Part shown: piece by piece, positions 17,566 through 26,057 of the stretch | How positions within the stretch are numbered: the first letter of the stretch is position 1 | Layout: each line of letters opens with the position of its first letter | Source: Pseudonocardia sp. EC080619-01 | GTDB lineage: Bacteria > Actinomycetota > Actinomycetes > Mycobacteriales > Pseudonocardiaceae | Assembly (NCBI RefSeq): GCF_001420995.1 | Contig: NZ_CP012184.1 | Span: 2,092,501-2,156,500 of the forward strand | Direction of reading: 5' to 3' | Length of the DNA: 64,000 nucleotides | Position numbers and translations under genes: made by a program | Notes under the pieces: model-generated | Databases searched by the model: none | Seen by the model: only the letters and a program-made list of their open reading frames with translations | What the model was told of the DNA's origin: nothing

Positions 17566-18933
17566 ATGGGCGAGCAGCAGATCGGCACCCCTCCCACGGA
17601 GCTCTCCTCGGCGGTCGACGCGGTCCTGCCGGGAGCGCGCACCGACCTGGAGGCGCTGGTCCGCATCCCGAGCATCTGGGCCGACCCGGCGCACGCCGAG
17701 GACACCCGGCGCTCCGCCGACGCGGTCGCCGCACTCGCCCGCGACGCCGGCGCCTCGGAGGTGCGGGTCCTCGCCGCCGACGGCGGGGCACCGGCCGTCG
17801 TCGCGCACTGGCCCGCGCCCGAAGGCATGCCGACGGTGATGCTCTACGCCCACCACGACGTCCAGCCGACCGGCGGCGACGACAACTGGACCAGCCCGCC
17901 GTTCGAGCCGACCGAGCGGGACGGCCGGCTCTACGGCCGCGGCGCCGCCGACGACAAGGCCGGCGTCATGACCCACCTGGCGGTGCTTCGCGCCTACGAC
18001 GGCCGGCCACCGGTCGGCGTGACGCTGTTCGTCGAGGGCGAGGAGGAGTCCGGCTCGCCGACGCTGTCCGCGCTGCTGGCCGAGCACCACGCCGCGCTCG
18101 CCGCCGACGTCATCGTGATCGCCGACGCCGCGAACCCGGCCGTCGACGTCCCGGCGCTGACCACCAGCCTGCGCGGTCTCGTCGACGTCGTCGTCGAGGT
18201 GTCGGTGCTGGAGCGGCCGGTCCACTCCGGCGTCTACGGCGGTCCGATCGGGGACGCGCTCACCGTGCTCTGCCGGACGCTCGCCACGCTGCACGACGAC
18301 AAGGGCGAGGTCGCCGTCCCCGGCCTGGTGCGCAGCAGCTCGGACGCTCCCGACCCGGACGAGGCCACCTACCGCGCCGACGCCGGCCTGCTCGACGGCG
18401 TCGAGCTGCTGGGGACCGGCAGCATCCCGGACCGGGTCAACCTCTCCCCCGCCGTCGCGGTGCTCGGCATCGACGCGCCGAAGGTCGCCGAGGCGTCCAA
18501 CGTGCTCCTCCCCCGTGCCCGGGCGATGGTCAGCATGCGGCTCGCACCCGGGCAGGACGCGGCCGAGGCCCAGCGGGCGCTCGCGGAGCACCTGGAGCAG
18601 AACGTGCCGTGGGGCGCGCAGGTGGCCGTGACGCCCGGGGCCGGGGTCGCCGAGCCGTTCAGCCTGTCCTCCACCGGTGCCGTGTACGACCACGCCCGGG
18701 CGGCGTTCTCCGCGGCGTTCGGGAACGCCGCGGTCGAGGCCGGCATCGGCGGCTCGATCCCCTTCATCGCCGAGTTCGCGCGGACCTTCCCCGGAGCGGC
18801 CGTGCTGGTCACCGGCGTCGGCGACCCGGCGAGCCGCTGGCACGGGATCGACGAGAGCCTGCACCTGGGCATGTTCGGCCGCGGGGTGCTGGCCGAGGCG
18901 TTGCTGCTGCGGCGGCTCTCCGGGACGGGCTGA
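17566..18933 (+). CDS. M20 family metallopeptidase (dipeptidase)
   Basis: 455 residues. Zinc-site motifs run in order: MLYAHHDVQP, GRGAADDKAGV, EGEEESGSP and IADAAN. The dimerisation domain lies in the middle (RPVHSGVYGG) and a last metal-binding His is near the C-terminus (SRWHGIDESLHL). These enzymes hydrolyse dipeptides or N-acyl amino acids with two zinc ions. It is divergent from the acyl-AMP ligase and has its own -10 box. Confidence 0.9.
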   Translation: MGEQQIGTPPTELSSAVDAVLPGARTDLEALVRIPSIWADPAHAEDTRRSADAVAALARDAGASEVRVLAADGGAPAVVAHWPAPEGMPTVMLYAHHDVQPTGGDDNWTSPPFEPTERDGRLYGRGAADDKAGVMTHLAVLRAYDGRPPVGVTLFVEGEEESGSPTLSALLAEHHAALAADVIVIADAANPAVDVPALTTSLRGLVDVVVEVSVLERPVHSGVYGGPIGDALTVLCRTLATLHDDKGEVAVPGLVRSSSDAPDPDEATYRADAGLLDGVELLGTGSIPDRVNLSPAVAVLGIDAPKVAEASNVLLPRARAMVSMRLAPGQDAAEAQRALAEHLEQNVPWGAQVAVTPGAGVAEPFSLSSTGAVYDHARAAFSAAFGNAAVEAGIGGSIPFIAEFARTFPGAAVLVTGVGDPASRWHGIDESLHLGMFGRGVLAEALLLRRLSGTG

Positions 18934-18980
18934 CCGCAGCCGGCGGAATGCGGCGGGCCCGGACCGGGTACCACTGCACC

Positions 18981-19811
18981 ATGAAGTTCGGCATCGCGAC
19001 GTTCGTGACCGACGAGGGCATCCGCCCCGGCCCCCTGGGCGCGGCCCTCGAGGAGCGCGGGTTCGACTCGGTGTGGCTCGCCGAGCACTCGCACATCCCG
19101 ACCAGCCGGGAGTCCCCGTACCCGGGCGGCGGTGACCTGCCCCGGGTCTACTACCGCACGCTCGACCCGTTCGTCACGCTCGCCGCGATGGCGGAGACCA
19201 CGACGGACCTGTTGCTGGGCACCGGCATCGCGCTGATGCCGCAGCGCGACGTGATCCACACGGCGAAGCAGTCGGCGAGCGTGGACCTCGTCTCCGGCGG
19301 ACGGCTGCTGTTCGGCGTCGGGGCCGGATGGAACCGCGAGGAGATGCGCAACCACGGCGTCGACCCGACGAGGCGCGGCAAGCTGATGACCGAGCAGCTG
19401 CACGCCCTGAAGGCGCTGTGGACCGAGGACGAGGCCGAGTTCCACGGCGACCACGTCGACATCGAGCGGTCGTACTGCTGGCCGAAGCCGGTCCGTTCGC
19501 CGCACCCACCGATCTACCTGGGTGGGGAGAGCGAGGCGGCGCTGACCCGGCTCGCCGAGGTCGGCGACGGCTGGCTGCCGCGGGGCCACGCGTCCTTCGA
19601 CGAGATCAAGCAGGTGCGGGCGGATCTCGCCGGACGCGGCAAGCCGGACGTCCCGACCACGGTGTTCGGGGCGCCCGCCGACCCGGACGTGGTCGCGGGC
19701 TACGCCGACGCGGGGGTCGAACGGGTGACGTTCATGCTCCCGACGCGGCCCGAGAAGGAGACCCTGACGACGCTCGACGAGCTCGCGGAGGTGGCGGCGA
19801 AGGCACGCTGA
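18981..19811 (+). CDS. LLM class F420-dependent oxidoreductase
   Basis: 276 residues with the luciferase-like monooxygenase barrel: MKFGIATFVTDEGIRP start, FDSVWLAEHSHIP, TGIALMPQRDVIHTAKQ, LLFGVGAGWNREEM and PPIYLGGESEAAL. This pattern belongs to the F420-using LLM proteins common in actinobacteria. The substrate is unknown. It lies 47 nt downstream of the M20 peptidase on the same strand. No ribosome site is evident. Confidence 0.85.
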   Translation: MKFGIATFVTDEGIRPGPLGAALEERGFDSVWLAEHSHIPTSRESPYPGGGDLPRVYYRTLDPFVTLAAMAETTTDLLLGTGIALMPQRDVIHTAKQSASVDLVSGGRLLFGVGAGWNREEMRNHGVDPTRRGKLMTEQLHALKALWTEDEAEFHGDHVDIERSYCWPKPVRSPHPPIYLGGESEAALTRLAEVGDGWLPRGHASFDEIKQVRADLAGRGKPDVPTTVFGAPADPDVVAGYADAGVERVTFMLPTRPEKETLTTLDELAEVAAKAR

Positions 19812-19812
19812 T

Positions 19813-19890
19813 CCCGTCCGGCGGACGGGGCCGGTCACCGTCGGCGGAGACGAGAAACCGGCCCCGCCGTCGTCCCCCGACGGACGGCGG
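19813..19890. terminator. Paired hairpins after the LLM gene
   Basis: CCCGTCC/GGACGGG (19813-19829, 3-nt loop) is followed by CCGCCGTC/GACGGCGG (19864-19890). Both lie between the convergent LLM and ABC-F genes. Confidence 0.5.
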
Positions 19891-20002
19891 CGGGACCGGC
19901 TCGTCCCCCTCGTCACGACGACGCTCCCCAGCCCGTCGTGGCGTGGTCACGACGCTAGCCGGTCACCGGGGGCCCCCGGATCAGCCGAACTACGGATTTC
20001 CA

Positions 20003-20039
20003 ACCGGATTCCCTCCTACTTCGGTAGGAGAGGTCCGGT
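20003..20039 (-). terminator. Terminator hairpin after the ABC-F gene
   Basis: CTCCTAC-TTCG-GTAGGAG (20013-20030) forms a seven-pair stem closed by a four-base TTCG loop. Outer arms ACCGGA (20003-20008) and TCCGGT (20034-20039) extend it. It lies 13 nt past the ABC-F stop on the minus strand and is AT-rich for this genome. Confidence 0.7.
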
Positions 20040-20051
20040 AGGAGAACGGCC

Positions 20052-21872
20052 TCAGCCCTCGGCCCGCTCGGCGGCCTCGAGCCACTCGATCTCGACGGAC
20101 TCCCGCTCGGCGACGACGTCGCGGAGCTCCCGGTCGAGCTCCTGCAGACGCGCCGGATCGGTCGCCGCCTCGGCCAGCTGGGCGTGCAGCTTCTCCTCGC
20201 GCTTCGTGAGCTGGTCCATGCGGCGTTCGAGGCGCTGGGCGTCCTTGCGGGCGGTGCGCTGGGCCGCCGCGTCGACCTTCGGCGCCGCGGGCCGGGCCGC
20301 CGTCGCACCCGGGGTCGCCGCGGTGGCCGCCGGACCCGCCGTGATCCGGTCCGCCGACGCGCGCCGGGCGAGGTACTCGCCTATGCCGCCGGGCAGGTGG
20401 GTCAGCGTGCCGTCGCCGAACAGCGCGACCACCTGGTCGCAGACCCGCTCGGTCAGGTACCGGTCGTGGCTGACGACGACGAGCGTCCCCGGCCAGCCGT
20501 CGAGCAGGTCCTCCAGCCCGGCGAGCGTGTCGACGTCCAGGTCGTTCGTGGGCTCGTCGAGCAGCAGCACGTTCGGCTCGTCCATCAGCAGCCTCGTGAG
20601 CTGCAGCCGTCGGCGCTCGCCGCCGGACAGGCGTCCGACGGGGGTCCACTGCCGCGACGCGGGGAACCCGAGCCGCTCCAGGACCTGCGACGCCGTCATC
20701 TCCTGCTTCCCGAGCCGCACGTACTTGGCGACGGCCTCGGTCGCCTCCAGCACGCGCATCTCCGGCGGCAGGTCGACGAGCTCCTGGGTCAGCTGCGCCA
20801 TCTTCACGGTGCTGCCCTGCACCCGCCGTCCGGCGTCGAGCTCACGGTCCCCGGACAGGGCCCGCAGCAGCGTCGTCTTGCCGGAGCCGTTGACGCCGAC
20901 GATGCCGACCCGGTCGCCCGGACCGAGCCGCCAGGTGACCCGGTCGAGCAGGGTGCGGCCGGCGATCGCGACGGTCGCGTCCTCCAGCTCCAGCACGGTG
21001 CGCCCGAGCCGGTTGGTCGCGAACTGCATCAGCTCGACGGTGTCGCGGGGCGCCGGGACGTCGGCGATCAGCGCCTCGGCCGACTCGATCCGGTACCGCG
21101 GCTTCGACGTCCGCGCGGGCGGCCCGCGACGCAGCCAGGCCAGCTCCTTGCGGGCGAGGTTGCGGCGGCGCTGCTCGGCCGCGTCGGCCTGCCGGGAACG
21201 CTCGGCCCGCGCGTAGATCCAGTCCGCGTAGCCGCCGGTGTAGGACTCGACCCGGCCGTTCGCGACCTCCCAGGTGCGGGTGCAGACGGTGTCGAGGAAC
21301 CAGCGGTCGTGCGTGACGACGACGAGCGCGATCCGCCGCTCGGTCAGGTGCCGGGCGAGCCAGCCGATGCCCTCGACGTCGAGGTGGTTGGTCGGCTCGT
21401 CGAGCACGACGAGATCGAGGTCGCCGACCAGCGCCGCGGCCAGCGCGATCCGCCGCTTCTCCCCGCCGGAGAGGCCCTCGGTGGGCCGGTCGAGCGCGTC
21501 GGCGCCGGCGCCCTTCGGGGTGATCCCGAGACCGTCGAGCACGTCACGCACCCGGGGGTCGGCCGCCCACTCGTGGTCGGCGCCGTAGCCGGCGAGCACG
21601 ATGTCGCGCACCGTGGAGCCGGCCGGGAAGCGGTCGTGCTGCACCAGGTGCGCCATCCGCAGCCCGCCGAGACGGCTGACCCGGCCGCCCTCGACCGGTC
21701 GCTCGTCGGTGATGACGTCGAGCAGCGTGGACTTGCCGCCACCGTTGAGGCCGACGACGCCGATCCGGTCGCCGCGCTCGACGCCCAGCGACACGCCGTC
21801 GAGCAGCACGCGCGACGCGTCACCGGGCACGTGCGCGGTGACGTTCTCCAGGTTGAGCAGGTTCTCGGGCAT
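20052..21872 (-). CDS. ABC-F family ATPase (ribosome-associated, Uup/Ettl-like)
   Basis: 606 residues with two ATPase cassettes and no membrane segment. Cassette one has GLNGGGKSTL, LSGGEKRRIALA and VVLDEPTNHLD. Cassette two has GVNGSGKTTL, LSGGERRRLQLTRLL and LLLDEPTNDLD. A linker separates them and a C-terminal charged coiled coil (ERRMDQLTKREEKLHAQL) follows, as in Uup-type proteins. ABC-F proteins act in the ribosomal E site in translation factor or antibiotic-protection roles. The start is 17 nt from the ispE stop, so they form one operon. Confidence 0.9.
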   Translation of the reverse strand: MPENLLNLENVTAHVPGDASRVLLDGVSLGVERGDRIGVVGLNGGGKSTLLDVITDERPVEGGRVSRLGGLRMAHLVQHDRFPAGSTVRDIVLAGYGADHEWAADPRVRDVLDGLGITPKGAGADALDRPTEGLSGGEKRRIALAAALVGDLDLVVLDEPTNHLDVEGIGWLARHLTERRIALVVVTHDRWFLDTVCTRTWEVANGRVESYTGGYADWIYARAERSRQADAAEQRRRNLARKELAWLRRGPPARTSKPRYRIESAEALIADVPAPRDTVELMQFATNRLGRTVLELEDATVAIAGRTLLDRVTWRLGPGDRVGIVGVNGSGKTTLLRALSGDRELDAGRRVQGSTVKMAQLTQELVDLPPEMRVLEATEAVAKYVRLGKQEMTASQVLERLGFPASRQWTPVGRLSGGERRRLQLTRLLMDEPNVLLLDEPTNDLDVDTLAGLEDLLDGWPGTLVVVSHDRYLTERVCDQVVALFGDGTLTHLPGGIGEYLARRASADRITAGPAATAATPGATAARPAAPKVDAAAQRTARKDAQRLERRMDQLTKREEKLHAQLAEAATDPARLQELDRELRDVVAERESVEIEWLEAAERAEG

Positions 21873-21889
21873 TCAGCTCTCTTGGTCCG

Positions 21890-22867
21890 TCATGCGCGTG
21901 CCGGGGGCCAGGCGCCCGAGGACGCCGGTCCGCCGCGCTCGGGCGGGGGTTCGTTCTCGTCGACGACGCGGGCGCCGCCTACCGGTCCGTGGGCGACCCG
22001 GACGGTGCGGCACACGCCCATCCCGGCCAGCTCCGTGGCGACCTCGACGGCCGCGTCGGCGTCGGCGCAGAGGAACGCGCACGTCGGCCCGGACCCGGAC
22101 ACCAGCCCGGCCAGCGCGCCCGCATTGACCCCGGCGCGCAACGTGCGGCGCAGGTCGGGCGCCATGGAGACCGCGGCGGCCTGCAGGTCGTTGCCCAGGT
22201 TCAGCGCGAGCCGGTTGGGGTCCCCCGAGGAGAGCGCCTCGAGCACCGGCTCGACCGGACGCTCGGTGATCTCGCCGTCGCCGCGCAGCCGGTCGAGCTC
22301 GCCGAACACCGCCGGTGTGGACAGCCCACCCCGCGCCAGCGCGATCACCCAGTGCAGGCGGTGCCGGGCCAGCACCGGGATGATCCGCTCACCGCGCCCG
22401 GTACCGAGCGCGGTGCCGCCGTGCAGCCCGAACGCGACGTCCGATCCCAGCTCGGCGGCCAGCGTGGACAGCTCGTCGCGGCCCAGCTCCATCCGCCACA
22501 GCGCGGCGAGCGCGACGAGCGCCCCGGCCGCGTCGGCGGAGCCGCCCGCCATCCCGCCGGCGACCGGGATGCCCTTGCGCAGGGTGACCCGCACGTCCGG
22601 GTCGCGGTCGGCCTTCTGTGCCAGCAGCTCGACGGCCCGCCAGGCCAGGTTGGTGGCGTCCAGCGGGACCTCGGCGACGCCGTCGCCGTGCACCTCCAGT
22701 GCCGGCTCGTCGGCGGGCTGCACCGACACCTCGTCGAAGAGACTCACCGCGTGGAAGACGGTCACGAGGTCGTGGAAGCCGTCCGGCCGCACCCCGCCGA
22801 CGGCGAGGTGCAGGTTGATCTTCGCGGGGACCCGGACGGTGACCGGTCGCGGAACGGCGGACAGCAC
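21890..22867 (-). CDS. ispE: 4-(cytidine 5'-diphospho)-2-C-methyl-D-erythritol kinase
   Basis: 325 residues of the GHMP kinase superfamily: [15 protein letters not shown] at the N-terminus, the ATP loop [18 protein letters not shown], and [11 protein letters not shown] near the C-terminus. It phosphorylates CDP-ME in the MEP isoprenoid pathway. The GTG at 22867 has TAGGGT (22879-22874) 6 nt upstream, so the gene has its own leaderless promoter. In most actinobacteria ispE follows ksgA directly; here it is cut off from it by an exporter gene and a repeat island. Confidence 0.95.
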   Translation of the reverse strand: MLSAVPRPVTVRVPAKINLHLAVGGVRPDGFHDLVTVFHAVSLFDEVSVQPADEPALEVHGDGVAEVPLDATNLAWRAVELLAQKADRDPDVRVTLRKGIPVAGGMAGGSADAAGALVALAALWRMELGRDELSTLAAELGSDVAFGLHGGTALGTGRGERIIPVLARHRLHWVIALARGGLSTPAVFGELDRLRGDGEITERPVEPVLEALSSGDPNRLALNLGNDLQAAAVSMAPDLRRTLRAGVNAGALAGLVSGSGPTCAFLCADADAAVEVATELAGMGVCRTVRVAHGPVGGARVVDENEPPPERGGPASSGAWPPARA

Positions 22868-22873
22868 CGTTCA

Positions 22874-22879
22874 ACCCTA
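22874..22879 (-). promoter_or_regulatory. -10 box for leaderless ispE transcript
   Basis: TAGGGT on the minus strand, 6 nt before the GTG start. It provides local transcription now that ispE is separated from ksgA. Confidence 0.45.
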
Positions 22880-22960
22880 CGGGCCGGGACCCGGACCTGC
22901 CGTCGCCCGTCCCGATGCGTGGGCGGGCTCACCAGCGCTCCGGGCGCCACGCCGGGGTGC

Positions 22961-23069
22961 CCGGCTCGGCTCGGCTCGGCTCGGCCCGGCGCGGCGCGGC
23001 GCGGCGCGGCGCGGCGCGGCGCGGCGCGGCGCGGCGCGGCGCGGCGCGGCGCGGCGCGGCGCGGCGCGG
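22961..23069. repeat. Pentanucleotide tandem repeat (NCGGC)n
   Basis: A continuous 5-bp array: CCGGC, four TCGGC, CCGGC, then 15 perfect GCGGC units (22991-23065) and a partial one. It lies about 95 bp upstream of ispE. The array is non-coding; open frames through it on both strands are artefacts of the repeat. Confidence 0.95.
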
Positions 23070-23131
23070 AGGCATAACGGGGCGGCACCACCGCCGCGGC
23101 GACGCCGGCTGTCCGTCCGGCCGGGGAGGGG

Positions 23132-23178
23132 TTCCGGAAAGTCGCTGCGTGAGGAAGCGATTCGGCAGAAGAGGAAGG
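23132..23178. repeat. Hairpin repeat element, copy A
   Basis: Core GTCGCT (23141-23146)-N9-AGCGAT (23156-23161), preceded by TTCCGGAAA and followed by TCGGCAGAAG. It shares sequence and fixed spacing with copies at 23315, 35694 and 35807. Confidence 0.8.
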
Positions 23179-23209
23179 TCACCGCGACGGCCGCACCATG
23201 TCCGCGCGT

Positions 23210-23249
23210 CCCGGCATCCCGGCATCCCGACGTCCCGACGTTCCGGCGT
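23210..23249. repeat. Five-unit degenerate 8-bp tandem array
   Basis: Units are CCCGGCAT twice, CCCGACGT twice and TCCGGCGT. They have the same period and consensus as the 14-unit array at 23412, and occupy the same position relative to hairpin copy A as that array does to copy B. Confidence 0.75.
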
Positions 23250-23314
23250 CCGGTATCCGGTGCCGGAGTCCCGACGCCGCGTCGGCTCCGTCTGTCCGCC
23301 GGGTCGGAGTGGGG

Positions 23315-23354
23315 TTCCGGAAATCGCTGCCTGGGGAAGCGATCCGGCAGAAGG
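23315..23354. repeat. Hairpin repeat element, copy B
   Basis: Core ATCGCT (23323-23328)-N9-AGCGAT (23338-23343), flanked by TTCCGGAA and CCGGCAGAAG. The similarity to copy A extends over about 110 bp (23107-23226 versus 23289-23403), indicating a duplicated cassette. Confidence 0.8.
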
Positions 23355-23411
23355 CACGGTGGCCGCGACGGCCGCACCGGTCTTCGCGTCCCGGCATGCG
23401 GCCGTCCGCAT

Positions 23412-23528
23412 CCCGGTGTCCCGGTGTCCCGGTGTCCCGGTGTCCCGGTGTCCCGGTGTCCCGGTGTCCCGGTGTCCCGGTGTCCCGGTGTCCCGGTGTC
23501 CCGGTGTCCCGGTGTCCCGGTGTCCCGG
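23412..23528. repeat. Octanucleotide tandem repeat (CCCGGTGT)14
   Basis: Fourteen perfect 8-bp units (23412-23523) and a partial unit, ending 6 nt before the MFS stop codon. The units are contiguous with no spacers, so this is a minisatellite and not a CRISPR array. It is likely variable in copy number. Confidence 0.95.
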
Positions 23529-23533
23529 CCGGA

Positions 23534-25075
23534 TCATCCGCCCGGCGACTCCCTCGGTGCGGACGACGCAGCGGCCGCGGGCTCGCCGGCGCCGGGGCGC
23601 TGCGCGAGCAGGTGGCGGGGCGTCGCGAAGCAGGCGACGGCGACCAGCCCGACCACGAGGACGCCTGCGGGGAGCAGCACCGACTGCGCCATCGCCACGG
23701 CGAACGGCTCCCGCACCGCCTCGGGGAGCGGACCGCCGGCGACGGCCGTCTCCGGCGAGCCCCCGGACCCGCCGCCGGCCCCGGGGACCAGGGCGGCGAT
23801 GCGGGCCTCCATCAGCACCGCGATCCCGGCGCTGCCCAGCACCGCGCCGACCTGCCGGGTGGCGTTGTAGATCCCCGATCCCGACCCGGCCTGGTCCATC
23901 GGCAGGTTCCGGGTGGCGCTCGTCGAGATCGGCGCCCACACGCACGAGTTGGAGATGCCGAGCAGCGCGATCGGCAGCACCAGCTGCCAGACCGGGGTGT
24001 CCGGGCCCATCGCCAGCGCGAGCCACAGCAGCCCGGCGACGAACGTCGCCATCCCGAACCCGCCGATCAACCGCGGATGGATCCGGTCGGTGAGCCGCCC
24101 GGTCCACGGCGCGAGCCCGCCGGACAGGATCGCCAGCGGCGCCAGCAGCAGCGCCGCCTCGGTGGGGGTGAACCCGCGCACGCTCTGCGCGTAGATCATC
24201 AGCGGGAAGCCCTGCGCGGTGATCGCGAAGCCGACGGTGCAGATCGCGATGTTGGCCAGCGAGAAGTTGCGGTCCCGGAACAGCTGGAGCGCGACGAGCG
24301 GCTCGGACCGCGTCCGGGACTGCCACCACACGAACACGACGAGGATCCCGGCGCCGACGAGGATGGACGTCCACACCAGCGGGCTCCAGTCGTACTTCTG
24401 GCCCTCCTGGATCCCGAACACCAGCAGGAACATCCCGGCCGCGGACAGCACGACGCCGACCAGGTCGAACCGTCGCCGGGAGGTCGGCAGCGACGGCACC
24501 AGCCGCCACACGGCGACGAACGCGACGACGCCGAACGGCACGTTGACGAAGAAGATCCACTCCCAGCCGAGACCGCCGACCAGCAGCCCGCCGAGGATCG
24601 GCCCGGCCAGCGTCGCGACCCCGGCGACGGCACCCCACAGGCTCATCGCCCGGCCACGCTGGGCCGCCGGGAACGTGCGGGTGATCACCGACATCGTCTG
24701 CGGGGTCATCAGCGAGGCGCCGAGGCCCTGCGCGACCCGCGCGACGATCAGGCCGCCGACGGTCGTCGTGAGCCCGCACCACAGCGACGCGAGCGTGAAC
24801 ACGGCGAGCCCGGCCAGGTACACGTGCTTCGGGCCGAACCGGTCCCCGAGCCGGCCGGTGATCAGGAGCGGGACGGCGTAGGCCAGCAGGTAGGCGCTGG
24901 TCACCCAGATCACCGAGTTGACGTCCGCGCCGAACGCGGCCAGGAGTGCCGGCGTCGCGACGGTCACGATCGTCGCGTCGACCAGGATCATGAAGAACCC
25001 GATGACCAGGGCCCACAACGCCGGCCACGGGCTCGTCCCGTCCGTGCCGACCACTCGCCCGCTCGCCCGTGTCAC
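23534..25075 (-). CDS. MFS transporter, DHA2 family (EmrB/QacA type)
   Basis: 513 residues with about 14 predicted membrane segments and a long C-terminal loop. Motif A (GRLGDRFGPKHVY), the DHA2 segment near the N-terminus (LVDATIVTVATPALLAAFG) and the motif C-like GPILGGLLVGGLGWEW are clear. It should be a proton-coupled drug or metabolite exporter. It starts with GTG at 25075, about 60 nt after the ksgA stop. It separates ksgA from ispE and abuts the repeat island, which suggests a later insertion. Confidence 0.9.
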   Translation of the reverse strand: MTRASGRVVGTDGTSPWPALWALVIGFFMILVDATIVTVATPALLAAFGADVNSVIWVTSAYLLAYAVPLLITGRLGDRFGPKHVYLAGLAVFTLASLWCGLTTTVGGLIVARVAQGLGASLMTPQTMSVITRTFPAAQRGRAMSLWGAVAGVATLAGPILGGLLVGGLGWEWIFFVNVPFGVVAFVAVWRLVPSLPTSRRRFDLVGVVLSAAGMFLLVFGIQEGQKYDWSPLVWTSILVGAGILVVFVWWQSRTRSEPLVALQLFRDRNFSLANIAICTVGFAITAQGFPLMIYAQSVRGFTPTEAALLLAPLAILSGGLAPWTGRLTDRIHPRLIGGFGMATFVAGLLWLALAMGPDTPVWQLVLPIALLGISNSCVWAPISTSATRNLPMDQAGSGSGIYNATRQVGAVLGSAGIAVLMEARIAALVPGAGGGSGGSPETAVAGGPLPEAVREPFAVAMAQSVLLPAGVLVVGLVAVACFATPRHLLAQRPGAGEPAAAASSAPRESPGG

Positions 25076-25135
25076 CCCGACATGATGCGGCCCGCCGCGT
25101 CCGTCGCTCCGCTCACCCCCACGTACCGGTGCGGG

Positions 25136-26014
25136 TCAGCGGTGCGCGGCGACGGCGGCGAAGTCGGTCACCGACAGGCGCTCGGCGCGCGTGGTCGGGT
25201 CGATCCCGGCCGCCCGCAACGCGGTCTCGGCGGCCGCCGGGGATCCCGCCCAGCCCGCGAGTGCCCCGCGCAGGGCCTTGCGGCGCTGGGCGAACGCAGC
25301 CTCGATCACCGCGAAGGTCGCGTCCCGGTCCGCACCGGACGGCGGGTCGTGCCGGGTGAAGGCGAGCAGTCCGGAGTCGACACCGGGAACCGGCCAGAAC
25401 ACCGCCCGCGGGACGGGACCGGCGCGGCGGGCGTCGGCGTACCAGGCGAGCTTGGCGCTGGGGGCGCCGTACTGCCGGGAGCCGGGGCCGGCGGCGAGCC
25501 GGTCGGCGACCTCGGCCTGCACCATGACCAGCCCGCGCTCGAGGCTCGGCAGCTCGGCGAGCAGGTGCAGGATCACCGGGACCGCGACGTTGTACGGCAG
25601 GTTCGCCACGATCGCGGTGGGATCCGCAGGCCGGGCCCCGCCTGCGTCGGCGGCGAGCTCGGCGGCGGAGACCCGCATCGCGTCGGCGCCGGTGACGGTG
25701 AGCCGGTCGGCGAGACCGGGTGCCCGCTCGGCGACCGTCTCCGGGAGCAGCTCCGCGAGCACCGGGTCGATCTCGATCACGTGCACGCGGGCGGCCACCG
25801 GGAGCAGTGCCAGGGTCAGCGACCCGAGCCCGGGCCCGACCTCGAGCACGACGTCGTCGGCGCCCACACCGGCCGACTTCACGATCCGGCGGACGGTGTT
25901 CGCGTCGTGCACGAAGTTCTGGCCGAGCTTCTTGGTGGGTCGCAGCCCGAGCCGGTCGGCCAGCACCCGGACGTCGGCGGGGCCCAGCAGCCGGGCGGTC
26001 CCGTTCTCGCTCAC
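25136..26014 (-). CDS. rsmA: 16S rRNA (adenine1518-N6/adenine1519-N6)-dimethyltransferase
   Basis: 292 residues. It has [11 protein letters not shown], the SAM motif [25 protein letters not shown] and the catalytic NLPYNV motif, then the C-terminal [13 protein letters not shown] and [12 protein letters not shown] blocks. KsgA/RsmA dimethylates two adenosines near the 3' end of 16S rRNA. It is downstream of the rpf gene on the minus strand, the usual actinobacterial order. The start is the GTG at 26014. Confidence 0.95.
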   Translation of the reverse strand: MSENGTARLLGPADVRVLADRLGLRPTKKLGQNFVHDANTVRRIVKSAGVGADDVVLEVGPGLGSLTLALLPVAARVHVIEIDPVLAELLPETVAERAPGLADRLTVTGADAMRVSAAELAADAGGARPADPTAIVANLPYNVAVPVILHLLAELPSLERGLVMVQAEVADRLAAGPGSRQYGAPSAKLAWYADARRAGPVPRAVFWPVPGVDSGLLAFTRHDPPSGADRDATFAVIEAAFAQRRKALRGALAGWAGSPAAAETALRAAGIDPTTRAERLSVTDFAAVAAHR

Positions 26015-26057
26015 GCGCCCATTCTCGCCGGGACGGCGGACGGGCGGCCCGCCGGGA

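Noticed and set aside
23412-23528. CRISPR array
   Set aside because: The 8-bp units are contiguous, with no spacers and no cas genes nearby; it is a simple tandem repeat.
22961-23528. Long open frames with Arg/Ala or Pro/Gly repeats across the repeat island
   Set aside because: They exist in several frames on both strands because the repeat units lack stops; no ribosome site or protein family is apparent.
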